DNA from: Opitutales bacterium | GTDB taxonomy: Bacteria > Verrucomicrobiota > Verrucomicrobiia > Opitutales > JABSRG01 | Assembly: GCA_028280845.1 (NCBI GenBank) | Contig: JANQKZ010000015.1 | Coordinates: 1-62,797, forward strand | Direction: 5' to 3' | Length of the DNA: 62,797 nt | Shown: piece after piece, positions 8,279 through 16,572 of the stretch | Layout: the number at the start of each line of letters is the position of its first letter | Numbering within the stretch: position 1 is the stretch's first letter | Translations under genes and position numbers: made by a program | Notes under the pieces: generated by a model | Told to the model about the DNA's origin: nothing | The model's database searches: none | What the model saw: only the letters and a program-made list of their open reading frames with translations

Positions 8279-9712
8279 ATGGCTAATTCCAAAAAGTCCC
8301 TGGGTGCCCTGGTCCGTGCCTTAGAGAAGCGGGTGCAGATTGATGAAAAGGCGTGCTACGCAGCCTCATTTGACAGCATGAAATACAGCTTCATGCCGGA
8401 GGCGGTCGTAACCCCGCGGAAAGAGGCCGAGGTGGGGAAGGTGCTGGAGCTGGCAAATACCTATGGGGTGCCGGTTACTCCGCGAGGCGCGGGGACTTCC
8501 CGGACGGCGTCGGCTACGCCGATTGAGGGAGGCTGGGTGTTGGATCTATCAAAGTTGGACAAAATTGTGATTCACTCCATGCAGGGGCAGGCCCAGGTGC
8601 AGGCAGGAGCGGTGACAGCGGCGGTGCAGCAACGGGCGGAAGAAGCGGGATGGTTTTATCCGCCGGATCCCTCCTCGAAAAAATACAGCACGATTGGAGG
8701 TAATATCGCCTGTAACGCGGGTGGTTTACGTGGGGCCAAATATGGGGTGACACGCGATTATGTGGTGGCCCTGCGCGGCTATCTTCCGACGGGAGAAGGA
8801 GTGGAATGGGGGACTGCTACGCGGAAAAATGCGACCGGGTATAATATGCGGGACCTCTGGATCGGGAGTGAGGGGACTCTGGGTGTCGTGACCGGGGCGA
8901 CGCTAAAGCTGGTTCCAAAGCCGGAGACCCGGTGGACCGTGTTGCTGGCCTTTCCGGATGAAGCGACGGCCCTGACGGCAGTGGAAGTCCTCCTGGAAAG
9001 CAAAGTCCTTCCCTCGATCTGTGAGTTCTTAGACCGCAATGCGGTCAAAGGTGCCGAGGCCTTTACCGGTAAGCCGGTGTTTAAAGGGATGCCCGAGCGC
9101 GCCGTGATCCTGTTGGAACTGGATGGTCCGGCGGTTCTGGTGAGGGAGGAAAAAAAACGAGTTCTCGAGTGGGCGAAGCGGTGGGCGGAAGCCTTTAAAC
9201 CCTCTCGCAACGAGGCAGAGGCTGAAGCGCTCTGGGCGGTGCGGCGGGCCTGTAGCCCAGCGATGTTCCGGCTGGCTGACAGCAAGTTGAACGAGGATGT
9301 GGTGGTTCCGCTGGACAAGCAGGTCAAACTGATGCAGGAGGCGAGAAAGCTGGAGAACAGATACAAGTTGCCTGTGGCGGTTTTTGGTCATGCCGGGGAT
9401 GGAAACCTGCATGTGAATATCATGTACCGCCGGGAAGAGCCCAGGGAGGTCAAGCGCGCTCACCAGGCAGTGGAAGCTTTGATGAAAGCGGTGGTTCGCC
9501 TGGGGGGAGCCATGAGCGGGGAGCACGGGATCGGTCTGGCCAAGTCTCCGTTCCTGAGCCTTCAGTTTTCTCCGGTTGAAATCCAGGCCATGAAAGCGAT
9601 CAAGGATGCCTTGGATCCCATAGGGATTTTGAATGGGCGAAAAATCTTTGAGAGAACGCCACTTTGGGAGTTGCGGCCTGTGGAGCACCAGTTTCCGTGG
9701 GATCGGAGTTGA
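8279..9712 (+). CDS. FAD-linked oxidase, GlcD/D-lactate dehydrogenase type
   Basis: A 477-residue protein of the FAD_binding_4/FAD-oxidase_C family, the usual length for a GlcD or D-lactate/D-2-hydroxyacid dehydrogenase. The FAD-binding half shows VTPRGAGTS and IGGNIACNAGG...KYGVTRDYV. The C-terminal half contains VFGHAGDGNLHVNIM and the GAMSGEHGIG metal/FAD signature. No iron-sulfur domain is fused and no glcE/glcF partner follows, so the electron acceptor is unclear. It is divergent from the NDH-2 fusion gene, with 56 bases between the starts, so the two respiratory flavoproteins may share a control region. Confidence 0.85.
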   Translation: MANSKKSLGALVRALEKRVQIDEKACYAASFDSMKYSFMPEAVVTPRKEAEVGKVLELANTYGVPVTPRGAGTSRTASATPIEGGWVLDLSKLDKIVIHSMQGQAQVQAGAVTAAVQQRAEEAGWFYPPDPSSKKYSTIGGNIACNAGGLRGAKYGVTRDYVVALRGYLPTGEGVEWGTATRKNATGYNMRDLWIGSEGTLGVVTGATLKLVPKPETRWTVLLAFPDEATALTAVEVLLESKVLPSICEFLDRNAVKGAEAFTGKPVFKGMPERAVILLELDGPAVLVREEKKRVLEWAKRWAEAFKPSRNEAEAEALWAVRRACSPAMFRLADSKLNEDVVVPLDKQVKLMQEARKLENRYKLPVAVFGHAGDGNLHVNIMYRREEPREVKRAHQAVEALMKAVVRLGGAMSGEHGIGLAKSPFLSLQFSPVEIQAMKAIKDALDPIGILNGRKIFERTPLWELRPVEHQFPWDRS

Positions 9713-9829
9713 GGGGGTGGGTCGGCTCCGCTGGTGTTTCGCTACGACCTTTTGTGGTGAACTGTGAGTTGTGAATTGTGAGTTGGGGGGCTGCTTTCCG
9801 AACTCGGGCCTCCGGTTTGCCGCTTCTGC
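9713..9829. other. Intergenic spacer with short tandem-like GTGA/TTGTGA tract
   Basis: The spacer between two convergent genes contains a run of near-repeats (GTGAACTGTGAG, TTGTGAATTGTGAGTTG) at about 9759-9787. Similar wording recurs at 11479-11515 (GGGAATTGAGAGCTGTGAG). No convincing terminator hairpin was found. Confidence 0.35.
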
Positions 9830-10249
9830 CTACCGGGTGGGAAAGTGGACGGCTTTGAAGGCTTCGACGTCTTCGTTGGAGAGGCGGTAGGGTTTGTTCG
9901 TTTCGATTCCGACGAAGATACCGCGTTGCCTGGCCTTCGCCGCGAGTTCTCCGGTTTTTTGTGAATAGACCTCGAACTGCATCCAGGCGGTTATCCGGGT
10001 GAGCTCGGTGATCCATACATGTATTTCGGCGATGTCCGGAAAGTAGAGCGGTTTTTTATACTGGATGTGGGTTTCGAGGAGAACTGGCATAAAACCCAGT
10101 TGGGCCATCTCCTCAATTGTCCTGTCCACGGCTTTGAGGAGTTCGGTGCGTCCGATCTCCAACCAGCGGATGTAGCTGATATTGCTGACATGCCGGTTGA
10201 GATCGATGTCGAAGGAATGGATTTCCTGCGTAAAGGTAACCTTTTCCAT
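9830..10249 (-). CDS. Acyl-CoA thioesterase, 4HBT hotdog fold
   Basis: A 139-residue hotdog-fold protein of the YbgC/FatA-like 4-hydroxybenzoyl-CoA thioesterase family. The family signature is readable near the N-terminus (FDIDLNRHVSNISYIRWLE, where the first Asp of the motif is the usual catalytic residue), followed by the long helix and the strand IQYKKPLYFPDIAEIHVW. It would hydrolyse an acyl-CoA in the cytosol; chain length is not predictable. It lies 30 bases upstream of an MscS-type channel on the same strand, which implies cotranscription with an envelope-related gene. Confidence 0.8.
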   Translation of the reverse strand: MEKVTFTQEIHSFDIDLNRHVSNISYIRWLEIGRTELLKAVDRTIEEMAQLGFMPVLLETHIQYKKPLYFPDIAEIHVWITELTRITAWMQFEVYSQKTGELAAKARQRGIFVGIETNKPYRLSNEDVEAFKAVHFPTR

Positions 10250-10279
10250 ACTTTCCCGAGATCCCGCAAGGAGGGATTC

Positions 10280-11401
10280 CTATTGGTTGGCGACGCCGAT
10301 GTTGAGGGGCCGTTTGGGATCGCCGGCCACGTGGACCGTTTGAGTGGGGAAGGCGAAGTCGATTCCTGCGGCATTGAATCGCTCGAGAATCTGGTCGTTT
10401 ACCCATTGCGAATAATCCATGTAATCCCAGTAGTCGGGAGGGAAATACCAGTACATGGCGAAAATGTTCAGGGCCGTGGACTGAAAGTCGTTGAAATAGA
10501 CCCGGGGCGGGAATTCTTCGTTGTGGCCGGATTTCAATTCCTGGCCTTCGGGGGTGACCGGGTTGGTTTCGGTCAGGATATCCATCATGATGGTGCGTGC
10601 CTGCTTTACTTTCTCCGGTGGGGTGTCATAGGTGATGGTGATGTTGAGGGCCCGGCGGATGAAAGGGCGCCGCCCGATGTTGTGGATCGGCTTGTGGGCG
10701 AGTTCCCCATTGGGGACAGTGACCTGGTGGCCATCGAGCCGGCGAATGCGGGTGGACCGCAGGCCGACTTCTTCGATCGTGCCATCATGCCCGTCGTAAT
10801 TGATACGCTCCCCGAGTTCGAAGGGTTTGTCTGCCAGGATGAGAAGTGAACCGAAAAAGTTCTTAATGGTATCTTGGGCGGCGAGTGCGACTGCGAGACC
10901 ACCGATCCCTAACCCGGCCAGGATGGTGGAGAGTTCCTCGCCACTCATGATTTGGGCGATTTGTACCACGGTCAGGACTACGATGATCAGCTTGAGCGTT
11001 TTGCTGATTACAGAGACCAGCATGTCGTCCATCTTGCTTTGCGTCTTTAAGGCAAGTTTCAGGAAGAAGCGGGCGGGTACCTCGACCAGGTGAAAGAGGG
11101 TCAGGGCGACGGAGACCGTGATGAAGACTTCTGCCAGCTTGAAAATGATGGGCTCGATGCGGCCGAGGTTGAGAAAGATCAATCCGGTGTAGAGTCCGAT
11201 GCTGGTAAAGAGCAAAGTGGATGATTTGCTGAACGCATCCAGGCCAATGCTGAGGTATTCCTGTCCCTTTCCCTTCAGGATTCCTGCAAAGTGTTTGCTG
11301 ACGAAGGAGGCGGCCTTGCCGAGAATGAATCCGAGGGCGAGAAAAAACACAAAGGTCCCGATCTCCGCGATGCCGTTCGAGGCGATAATATCAGTGTCCA
11401 T
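10280..11401 (-). CDS. MscS-family small-conductance mechanosensitive channel
   Basis: A 373-residue inner-membrane protein. N-terminal helices (FVFFLALGFILGKAAS, LLFTSIGLYTGLIFLNLG, VFITVSVALTLFHLVEV) precede the pore-lining TM3 region (LSTILAGLGIGGLAVALAAQ, with TIKNFFGS) and the MscS beta domain (FELGERINYDGHDGTIEEVGLRSTRIR, VTVPNGELAHKPI). The C-terminal alpha/beta domain follows. Such channels open under membrane tension to release solutes during hypo-osmotic shock. A role for the C-terminal tail (TQTVHVAGDPKRPLNIG) is not apparent. Confidence 0.88.
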   Translation of the reverse strand: MDTDIIASNGIAEIGTFVFFLALGFILGKAASFVSKHFAGILKGKGQEYLSIGLDAFSKSSTLLFTSIGLYTGLIFLNLGRIEPIIFKLAEVFITVSVALTLFHLVEVPARFFLKLALKTQSKMDDMLVSVISKTLKLIIVVLTVVQIAQIMSGEELSTILAGLGIGGLAVALAAQDTIKNFFGSLLILADKPFELGERINYDGHDGTIEEVGLRSTRIRRLDGHQVTVPNGELAHKPIHNIGRRPFIRRALNITITYDTPPEKVKQARTIMMDILTETNPVTPEGQELKSGHNEEFPPRVYFNDFQSTALNIFAMYWYFPPDYWDYMDYSQWVNDQILERFNAAGIDFAFPTQTVHVAGDPKRPLNIGVANQ

Positions 11402-11568
11402 AGGACGGCAAGCTAGGCGGGGAACTGAGAGTTTCCAAGGTCTTTTTCATGAGGGCAGTGCTAGACGAGGGGTGTCTGGGAATTGAGAGCTGTGAGTCGG
11501 GTTGTCGACGGTGAGTGATATCTGGGTTCTGGCACCTGCTATCCGCGGACTTCCGAGATGGTGGTGGT

Positions 11569-13224
11569 TTAAAATTGAAATTCGGATTGATTCCGATTGG
11601 GCGGAGGGAGGGGTCTGGAGAATTCGATCGCATCCTGCCCGGCCACGCGACGGGCTTGGTTCTTCATTTCGCGGAGGGACCCGGTTGATCCCTTTCGGCT
11701 ACCATGGAGTTGATAAACCCGCTTGGCCTCTGATCGTTGAAAATCAGATTTCCTCACTGTGGCCAAGTGGGTGCGGGCTTTTCGAACGGCCTCCTTATGG
11801 TCAACGATCGGCAGCGGGTAGACACCTGGAGTGGCGGTAAGCTCTTCCGTGAGCGGGCTGATTGAAAGCCCGGCTTCGGCTAACTCGAGCGGGGTGGCCT
11901 TCCATGGGGTATGTATCAGATAGTCTGGAATAGCGCGGAGTTCAGGAACCCACTCCCGGATGAACTGGCCCTTGGGGTCATGATCCAAACCCTGCTTGAT
12001 AGGATTATAGATCCGCAGGGTGTTAATCCCCGTGGTACCGGATTGCATCTGGAGTTGGGCATAGTGGATGCCGGGTTCGTAGTCGATAAAGCACCGGGCC
12101 AGTATGTCCTTAAAATCTCTCCAATCCAGCCAGAGGTCATAAGCGGCGAAGGAGACCAACATGGCCCGCATTCTGAAATTGATCCACCCGGTTGACCGAA
12201 GCGCTCGCATGCAGGCATCCACAAACGGATACCCGGTCAACCCATGAGTCCACGCGTAGAGGCGGAGGGCCTGAGTGGTCTTCTCCTGATTGACCAATTC
12301 GTGGATGCGAGGGCGCAGGTGGTTATAGGCGCGATTGAGGGTGTGGAACTCGATATCCGGTTCGGATTCCAGTTTCTGGATAAAGTGGCAATGCCAGTGC
12401 AATCGCCCAATGAATGCGTTAAGGGCGGTCTTTTTCAAGGGAGAGGGGAGATGCCCTCGTTTGGCGGCCATCGCTACCTGATAAACGGAGCGCATAGATA
12501 TACACCCCCAGCTGAGATAAGCACTGAGGCGGGAGCAGCTCTCATAGGCAGTGAGTGGGCTACTCATTTCCCGGTGGTAGCAGGTGCCGCGTCCCTGAAT
12601 GAAGGAGTGCAGGGTTGCCCAGGCATGGGGTTCTCCTCCCGGTGAGGTATTCCCGCGCGGGGAAATCGAGGGAAGCTCCCTGGGATCCGGGAATTCAAAC
12701 CGGTAAGAGCCGAGGTCAGGCGGGAGTGATAGCTGCGGGGGCGGGGGTAAGCCCGGTTTGGCCATTTGGCGATTCCAGCGCTGGGCCCAGCCTTCTCTCG
12801 ACCCGAGACGGCGGATCACCCCGAATTGCTTGAACTCCTTCCAGTGGATACCATTGGCCTGGCACCAGGCCTCCAGCCTGGTATCCCGCTGATAGGTGAG
12901 TGCGTTGCCGGTCTCCTGGTGGGCATAGATTGCTTCTATTTGAACCTTACCCGCGAGCTCCTGAAAAACAGGGAGAACCTCCCCGTGCAGCTCCAGGAGG
13001 GTTGCGCCCCTCCACTCCAGGGCTCGTCTCAAATGGGCTAGTGACGCTTTGATGAAGGAGAGATGAAGCCGATCGAAATCCGGAGCCTGGTAGACAGAGG
13101 GCTCCCAGATATAGAGGGGGATCACCGGGCGATCGATTTGACCGGCGTGGTGAAGCGGCAGGTGATCCCATACACGGAGGTCTCTCTTAAAGTAGATCAC
13201 CGTAACTGGAGTTCTGGACGGCAT
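11569..13224 (-). CDS. Deoxyribodipyrimidine photolyase / cryptochrome family
   Basis: A 551-residue flavoprotein. The N-terminal Rossmann domain starts VTVIYFKRDLRVWDHLPL, as in DNA photolyases. The C-terminal FAD-binding helical domain shows RLSAYLSWGCISMRSVYQ, the segment WTHGLTGYPFVDACMRAL, then GWINFRMRAMLVSFAAYDLWLDW and PGIHYAQLQMQSGTTG. Photolyases use blue light and FADH- to split pyrimidine dimers. The spacing and motifs fit the bacterial group annotated as cryptochrome/photolyase, so a signalling role cannot be excluded. The C-terminal extension of about 60 residues (RKARTHLATVRKSDFQ onward) is hydrophilic and unrecognised. Confidence 0.85.
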   Translation of the reverse strand: MPSRTPVTVIYFKRDLRVWDHLPLHHAGQIDRPVIPLYIWEPSVYQAPDFDRLHLSFIKASLAHLRRALEWRGATLLELHGEVLPVFQELAGKVQIEAIYAHQETGNALTYQRDTRLEAWCQANGIHWKEFKQFGVIRRLGSREGWAQRWNRQMAKPGLPPPPQLSLPPDLGSYRFEFPDPRELPSISPRGNTSPGGEPHAWATLHSFIQGRGTCYHREMSSPLTAYESCSRLSAYLSWGCISMRSVYQVAMAAKRGHLPSPLKKTALNAFIGRLHWHCHFIQKLESEPDIEFHTLNRAYNHLRPRIHELVNQEKTTQALRLYAWTHGLTGYPFVDACMRALRSTGWINFRMRAMLVSFAAYDLWLDWRDFKDILARCFIDYEPGIHYAQLQMQSGTTGINTLRIYNPIKQGLDHDPKGQFIREWVPELRAIPDYLIHTPWKATPLELAEAGLSISPLTEELTATPGVYPLPIVDHKEAVRKARTHLATVRKSDFQRSEAKRVYQLHGSRKGSTGSLREMKNQARRVAGQDAIEFSRPLPPPNRNQSEFQF

Positions 13225-13477
13225 GGGTTACCATCCTTGGAAATTGAGTTAAGTCAACGGTGTGGGGTGTCTAGGACCTGATGGTCTGAAAACTGGCCTC
13301 TGCCTCTGATTTCTGATCTCCAATGGCTGTCCGGATCGTTCAGTCCAGCTGTAGCGGGTTCGATCTGAGAACCGGGAGATCATAATGAAGAGCCCGTTTC
13401 CCCTTTGATGTGGGGGAGGTTTAACATGGAGATGGACTTGGTGGGGGATTGGTAGCAAAGTATTATGTCTTTTTCTG
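13225..13477. promoter_or_regulatory. Divergent intergenic region between photolyase and hybrid kinase
   Basis: These 253 bases separate two divergently transcribed genes and must hold both promoters, but no strong -35/-10 pair stands out. The middle contains a degenerate repeat-like phrase (GCCTCTGCCTCTGATTTCTG at about 13290-13310) similar in style to other intergenic tracts of this window. No RNA gene was recognised. Confidence 0.3.
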
Positions 13478-16453
13478 ATGAACCAGATTGCCTCCTCTAT
13501 GAAAATTCCCATGCCCCATGGGCAGCGGGAAATCGTGGGCACGTTGCTTTTCGGCCTGGCTTACGGTCTGACTGGGGTGTGGTGTCAATCGCTTTATGTG
13601 GAAGATCTTGGGATGGCGGGGTTTGGGGCACCACTTGGAATTGGCCTGGGTTTTATACTGGTCAAGGGGATCTCTAACTGGCCGGGACTGGTTTTGGGAG
13701 AGCTCCTGATTACGTTTGTCGGCGGATCGGATGGCCTAGTGTTCGAGGGGCTCCATGGAGTGGGAAATCTGTTAGGGATCTTAGCGGGCGTCTATATCCT
13801 GAAGCGTGTCCGCTTTAATCCGCAGTTGGTCTCTTTGAGAGACTTATTATGGCTACTTATCCCTGGAGCGCTATTGGTCAGTGTGCTCTCACCTGTCATC
13901 GTCTATGGCTTGGGTGGGTGGTCGATGGCTGACTCCCTGGGATTTTTACCGGCGTGGCCGACTGGGTTTTTTCTGTTATGGATGGCTGGCTATTTGGGTG
14001 TGCTCCTGGTGAGCCCGGTGATTTCTTCCGTCATTGCTCACCGAGATATCCTGGCTTATCGCTTTGTCGGTATCGAGTGGCTTTCGCTTCTGTCGAGTTT
14101 CCTAATCCTGTCTTCGGCTATTTATTTGCTCCCGACTCGGTTAAATGCAGACGCCATGCCAGTGGCCTTTCTTTCCTTTCCCTTTTCGATCTGGGCTGCT
14201 TTGCGATTTGGGATAAAAGGAGTGAGCTGGATTAATCTATTAATCGGCGTGGTGGCGATTGGGGCCAACAGCCTGGGGACTGGTCCATTCCACCGGTTTA
14301 ACCCGGTTCCGGATTATTTTCTAGTTTTCCTGTTTCTCACCACGGTATCGATTACCGGATTGGTCATTGCGATTACGAATGAGCGGCGGGCTCGCGCAGA
14401 GTATACGGTAGATGTACGTAACCAGTTTTTTCGTAAGATCCTGGATGCTATTCCGAACGGCTTGTTGGTGAAAGATAAAGAAGGGGTGATCCTGTTTGCC
14501 AATGACCGCTGGGGGAGGATCAGTGGGACAGATGTGGAGCAGTTGGAGGGCAGCAATGATTATGAATCTGAGGATTCGGATCGCGACAGATGGAAAGCGC
14601 AAGATAATCAGCTGTTCTTGAGACCGGGGCGGTCATTAACATGGGAGAAGGCGGTAGAACCCAAGGATGGAGGGCCCGTTCGTCATATGTCATTCTTTAA
14701 AACTGTGATTGATCTCGGGGATGAGGAATTGGCTCAAGCGATTCTCGTGCATTCCCAGGATCAGACTGAAATCATCCAAGCTCGAGAGCGTCTCAAGCTG
14801 AGTGAAGCTCAGCTCAAGGCGGCCATCGACGGTGCTGAAATTGGCCTTTGGCATTGGGATCTGGAGACGAATACCTTCGTCCGGGATCCCTCCTGGTTTC
14901 ACCTCTTGGGGTATCAGCCAGAGGACTTTGATTCGGGGGAAAGCGCGTGGCAGATTTGCGTTCACCCCGAGGACAAGGAGGAGGTGTTATCCTCGTTCTG
15001 TGAGTGGACCAAGGCGGAGGCATCCGCGATTGAGGTGGAATATCGGTTGAAACACCGGGAGGGGTATTATTTCTGGGTAAATTCAAGGGGCTATGTGACT
15101 GAGCGCACTGCGGCGGGTGCGCCCTCTCAGATCACTGGAGTTTCGATCAATATTGATCCGAAAAAGATAGCCGAGCTGCAAATGGTCCGGGCCAAGGAGG
15201 CGGCGGAGAGCGCGAACCTGGCGAAGAGTCAGTTTCTTGCAAATATCTCTCACGAGATCCGGACCCCGCTGAATGCGATTCTAGGAATGGCCAGTATCCT
15301 CCGGGACACCAAACTGGACACGGAGCAACATGATTGTCTGGAGACCATCTCATCAAGTGGATCCACCCTCGCTACTTTAATTCATGATGTGCTCGATCTC
15401 AGTAAGATTGAATCGGGTAAACTGGAATTGGATAATCAGGAGTTTCCCCTGCCGGTGTGCGCAGAAGATGCGGTAAATCTCTTTAAACACAGCCAGGAAG
15501 CGCAGGGGATCAGGCTGGAGCTGGACATTGAGGCGGGGCTGGATCGGTATTTCCTCGGAGATGTCAACCGCTTGCGGCAAATCCTGATCAACCTAGTGGG
15601 GAATGCGGTCAAATTTACCAATGAAGGGTTTGTCTATCTGCGTGCGAGAGCAGTGGAAGAATCTGATCTGCCCGAGACGCTCCTTCCCCAAGTGAAACTC
15701 ATGCGGGATTATTTCGCTCCGCGAAGGTCCCATCTTATTCAATTTGAGGTAGAGGACACAGGAATAGGGATCCCTGAAGACCGGCATGACAAGATTTTTG
15801 AATCTTTTACTCAGGTGGACTCCAGTACGACGCGGAAATTTGGAGGCACGGGACTTGGCCTCGCAATCTGCAGACGGCTCTCAGAAGCGATGGGAGGGGG
15901 ATTGTGGCTGGATCACTCTGATAAGAACGGCTCCAGCTTTCGGTTTGTTGTTCGGTTGGGGTACCTGAACAGTGATCGAATGACCCCGAATCTTTTTGAC
16001 CGCAAAGCAAAAAACCCGTTGTTGGCGGCGAATCAAGAATTTCGTCAGTTGTCGAAGGCCTATCCCTGCCGGGTCTTAATTGTAGAAGACAATCAGGCAA
16101 ATCAACAGGTCTTGGTTTCTTTGCTCAAGCGCTTTGGCTATTTCCCCACGGTCGTGAACAATGGGAAAGAGGCCCTGGAAACCCTGGTGAACCGGAGTTT
16201 TGATTTAATCTTTATGGATGTGCGCATGCCCGTGATGGATGGTTTAACCACCACCCGGGAAATCCGGACCCACATGCCTGTGGACCGACAGCCTAAGATT
16301 GTGGCCGTCACTGCTCATGCCGTAAAGGGGGAACGAGAACGGTGTCTTCTGAGCGGGATGGATGCTTTCCTCTCCAAGCCAGTAAGGCCCGAGCTGCTGG
16401 AGCAGGTGATTGAGGAGGTATTGAGCGGGGGGTCGGCGGTTGGGCCGAGCTAG
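13478..16453 (+). CDS. MASE1 hybrid sensor histidine kinase with receiver
   Basis: A 991-residue membrane sensor. Residues 15-310 contain about eight hydrophobic helices of the MASE1 type. A PAS domain lies near 320-440 (FRKILDAIPNGLLVKDKEGV) and a second, PAS_3-like, near 447-575 (GAEIGLWHWDLETNT, EVEYRLKHREGYYFWV). The kinase core follows with HisKA at SHEIRTPLNAILGM (phospho-acceptor His592) and HATPase_c (NLVGNAVKFTN, DTGIGIPEDR, GGTGLGLAI). A C-terminal receiver has Asp914 in FMDVRMPVMDG. It would autophosphorylate His592 and pass phosphate to its own receiver. The ligand is unknown. ATG at 13478 lacks a clear ribosome site; an alternative ATG at 13499 (MKIPMPHG) is possible. Confidence 0.9.
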   Translation: MNQIASSMKIPMPHGQREIVGTLLFGLAYGLTGVWCQSLYVEDLGMAGFGAPLGIGLGFILVKGISNWPGLVLGELLITFVGGSDGLVFEGLHGVGNLLGILAGVYILKRVRFNPQLVSLRDLLWLLIPGALLVSVLSPVIVYGLGGWSMADSLGFLPAWPTGFFLLWMAGYLGVLLVSPVISSVIAHRDILAYRFVGIEWLSLLSSFLILSSAIYLLPTRLNADAMPVAFLSFPFSIWAALRFGIKGVSWINLLIGVVAIGANSLGTGPFHRFNPVPDYFLVFLFLTTVSITGLVIAITNERRARAEYTVDVRNQFFRKILDAIPNGLLVKDKEGVILFANDRWGRISGTDVEQLEGSNDYESEDSDRDRWKAQDNQLFLRPGRSLTWEKAVEPKDGGPVRHMSFFKTVIDLGDEELAQAILVHSQDQTEIIQARERLKLSEAQLKAAIDGAEIGLWHWDLETNTFVRDPSWFHLLGYQPEDFDSGESAWQICVHPEDKEEVLSSFCEWTKAEASAIEVEYRLKHREGYYFWVNSRGYVTERTAAGAPSQITGVSINIDPKKIAELQMVRAKEAAESANLAKSQFLANISHEIRTPLNAILGMASILRDTKLDTEQHDCLETISSSGSTLATLIHDVLDLSKIESGKLELDNQEFPLPVCAEDAVNLFKHSQEAQGIRLELDIEAGLDRYFLGDVNRLRQILINLVGNAVKFTNEGFVYLRARAVEESDLPETLLPQVKLMRDYFAPRRSHLIQFEVEDTGIGIPEDRHDKIFESFTQVDSSTTRKFGGTGLGLAICRRLSEAMGGGLWLDHSDKNGSSFRFVVRLGYLNSDRMTPNLFDRKAKNPLLAANQEFRQLSKAYPCRVLIVEDNQANQQVLVSLLKRFGYFPTVVNNGKEALETLVNRSFDLIFMDVRMPVMDGLTTTREIRTHMPVDRQPKIVAVTAHAVKGERERCLLSGMDAFLSKPVRPELLEQVIEEVLSGGSAVGPS

Positions 16454-16572
16454 GGTGTTTTCGTTTTTCAACAGGCCAGGTGGTCACACGGCGAGCAACG
16501 GCCCTGCAGATTCCGAGAGACCAACAAACACTGGTGTTGACGGCGCAGCGCTCTCCCGCGATTTCCCTTTGC

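Noticed and set aside
13340-13400. tRNA-like GGGTTCGATCTGAG
   Set aside because: No acceptor stem, anticodon arm or CCA-proximal pairing could be built around it.
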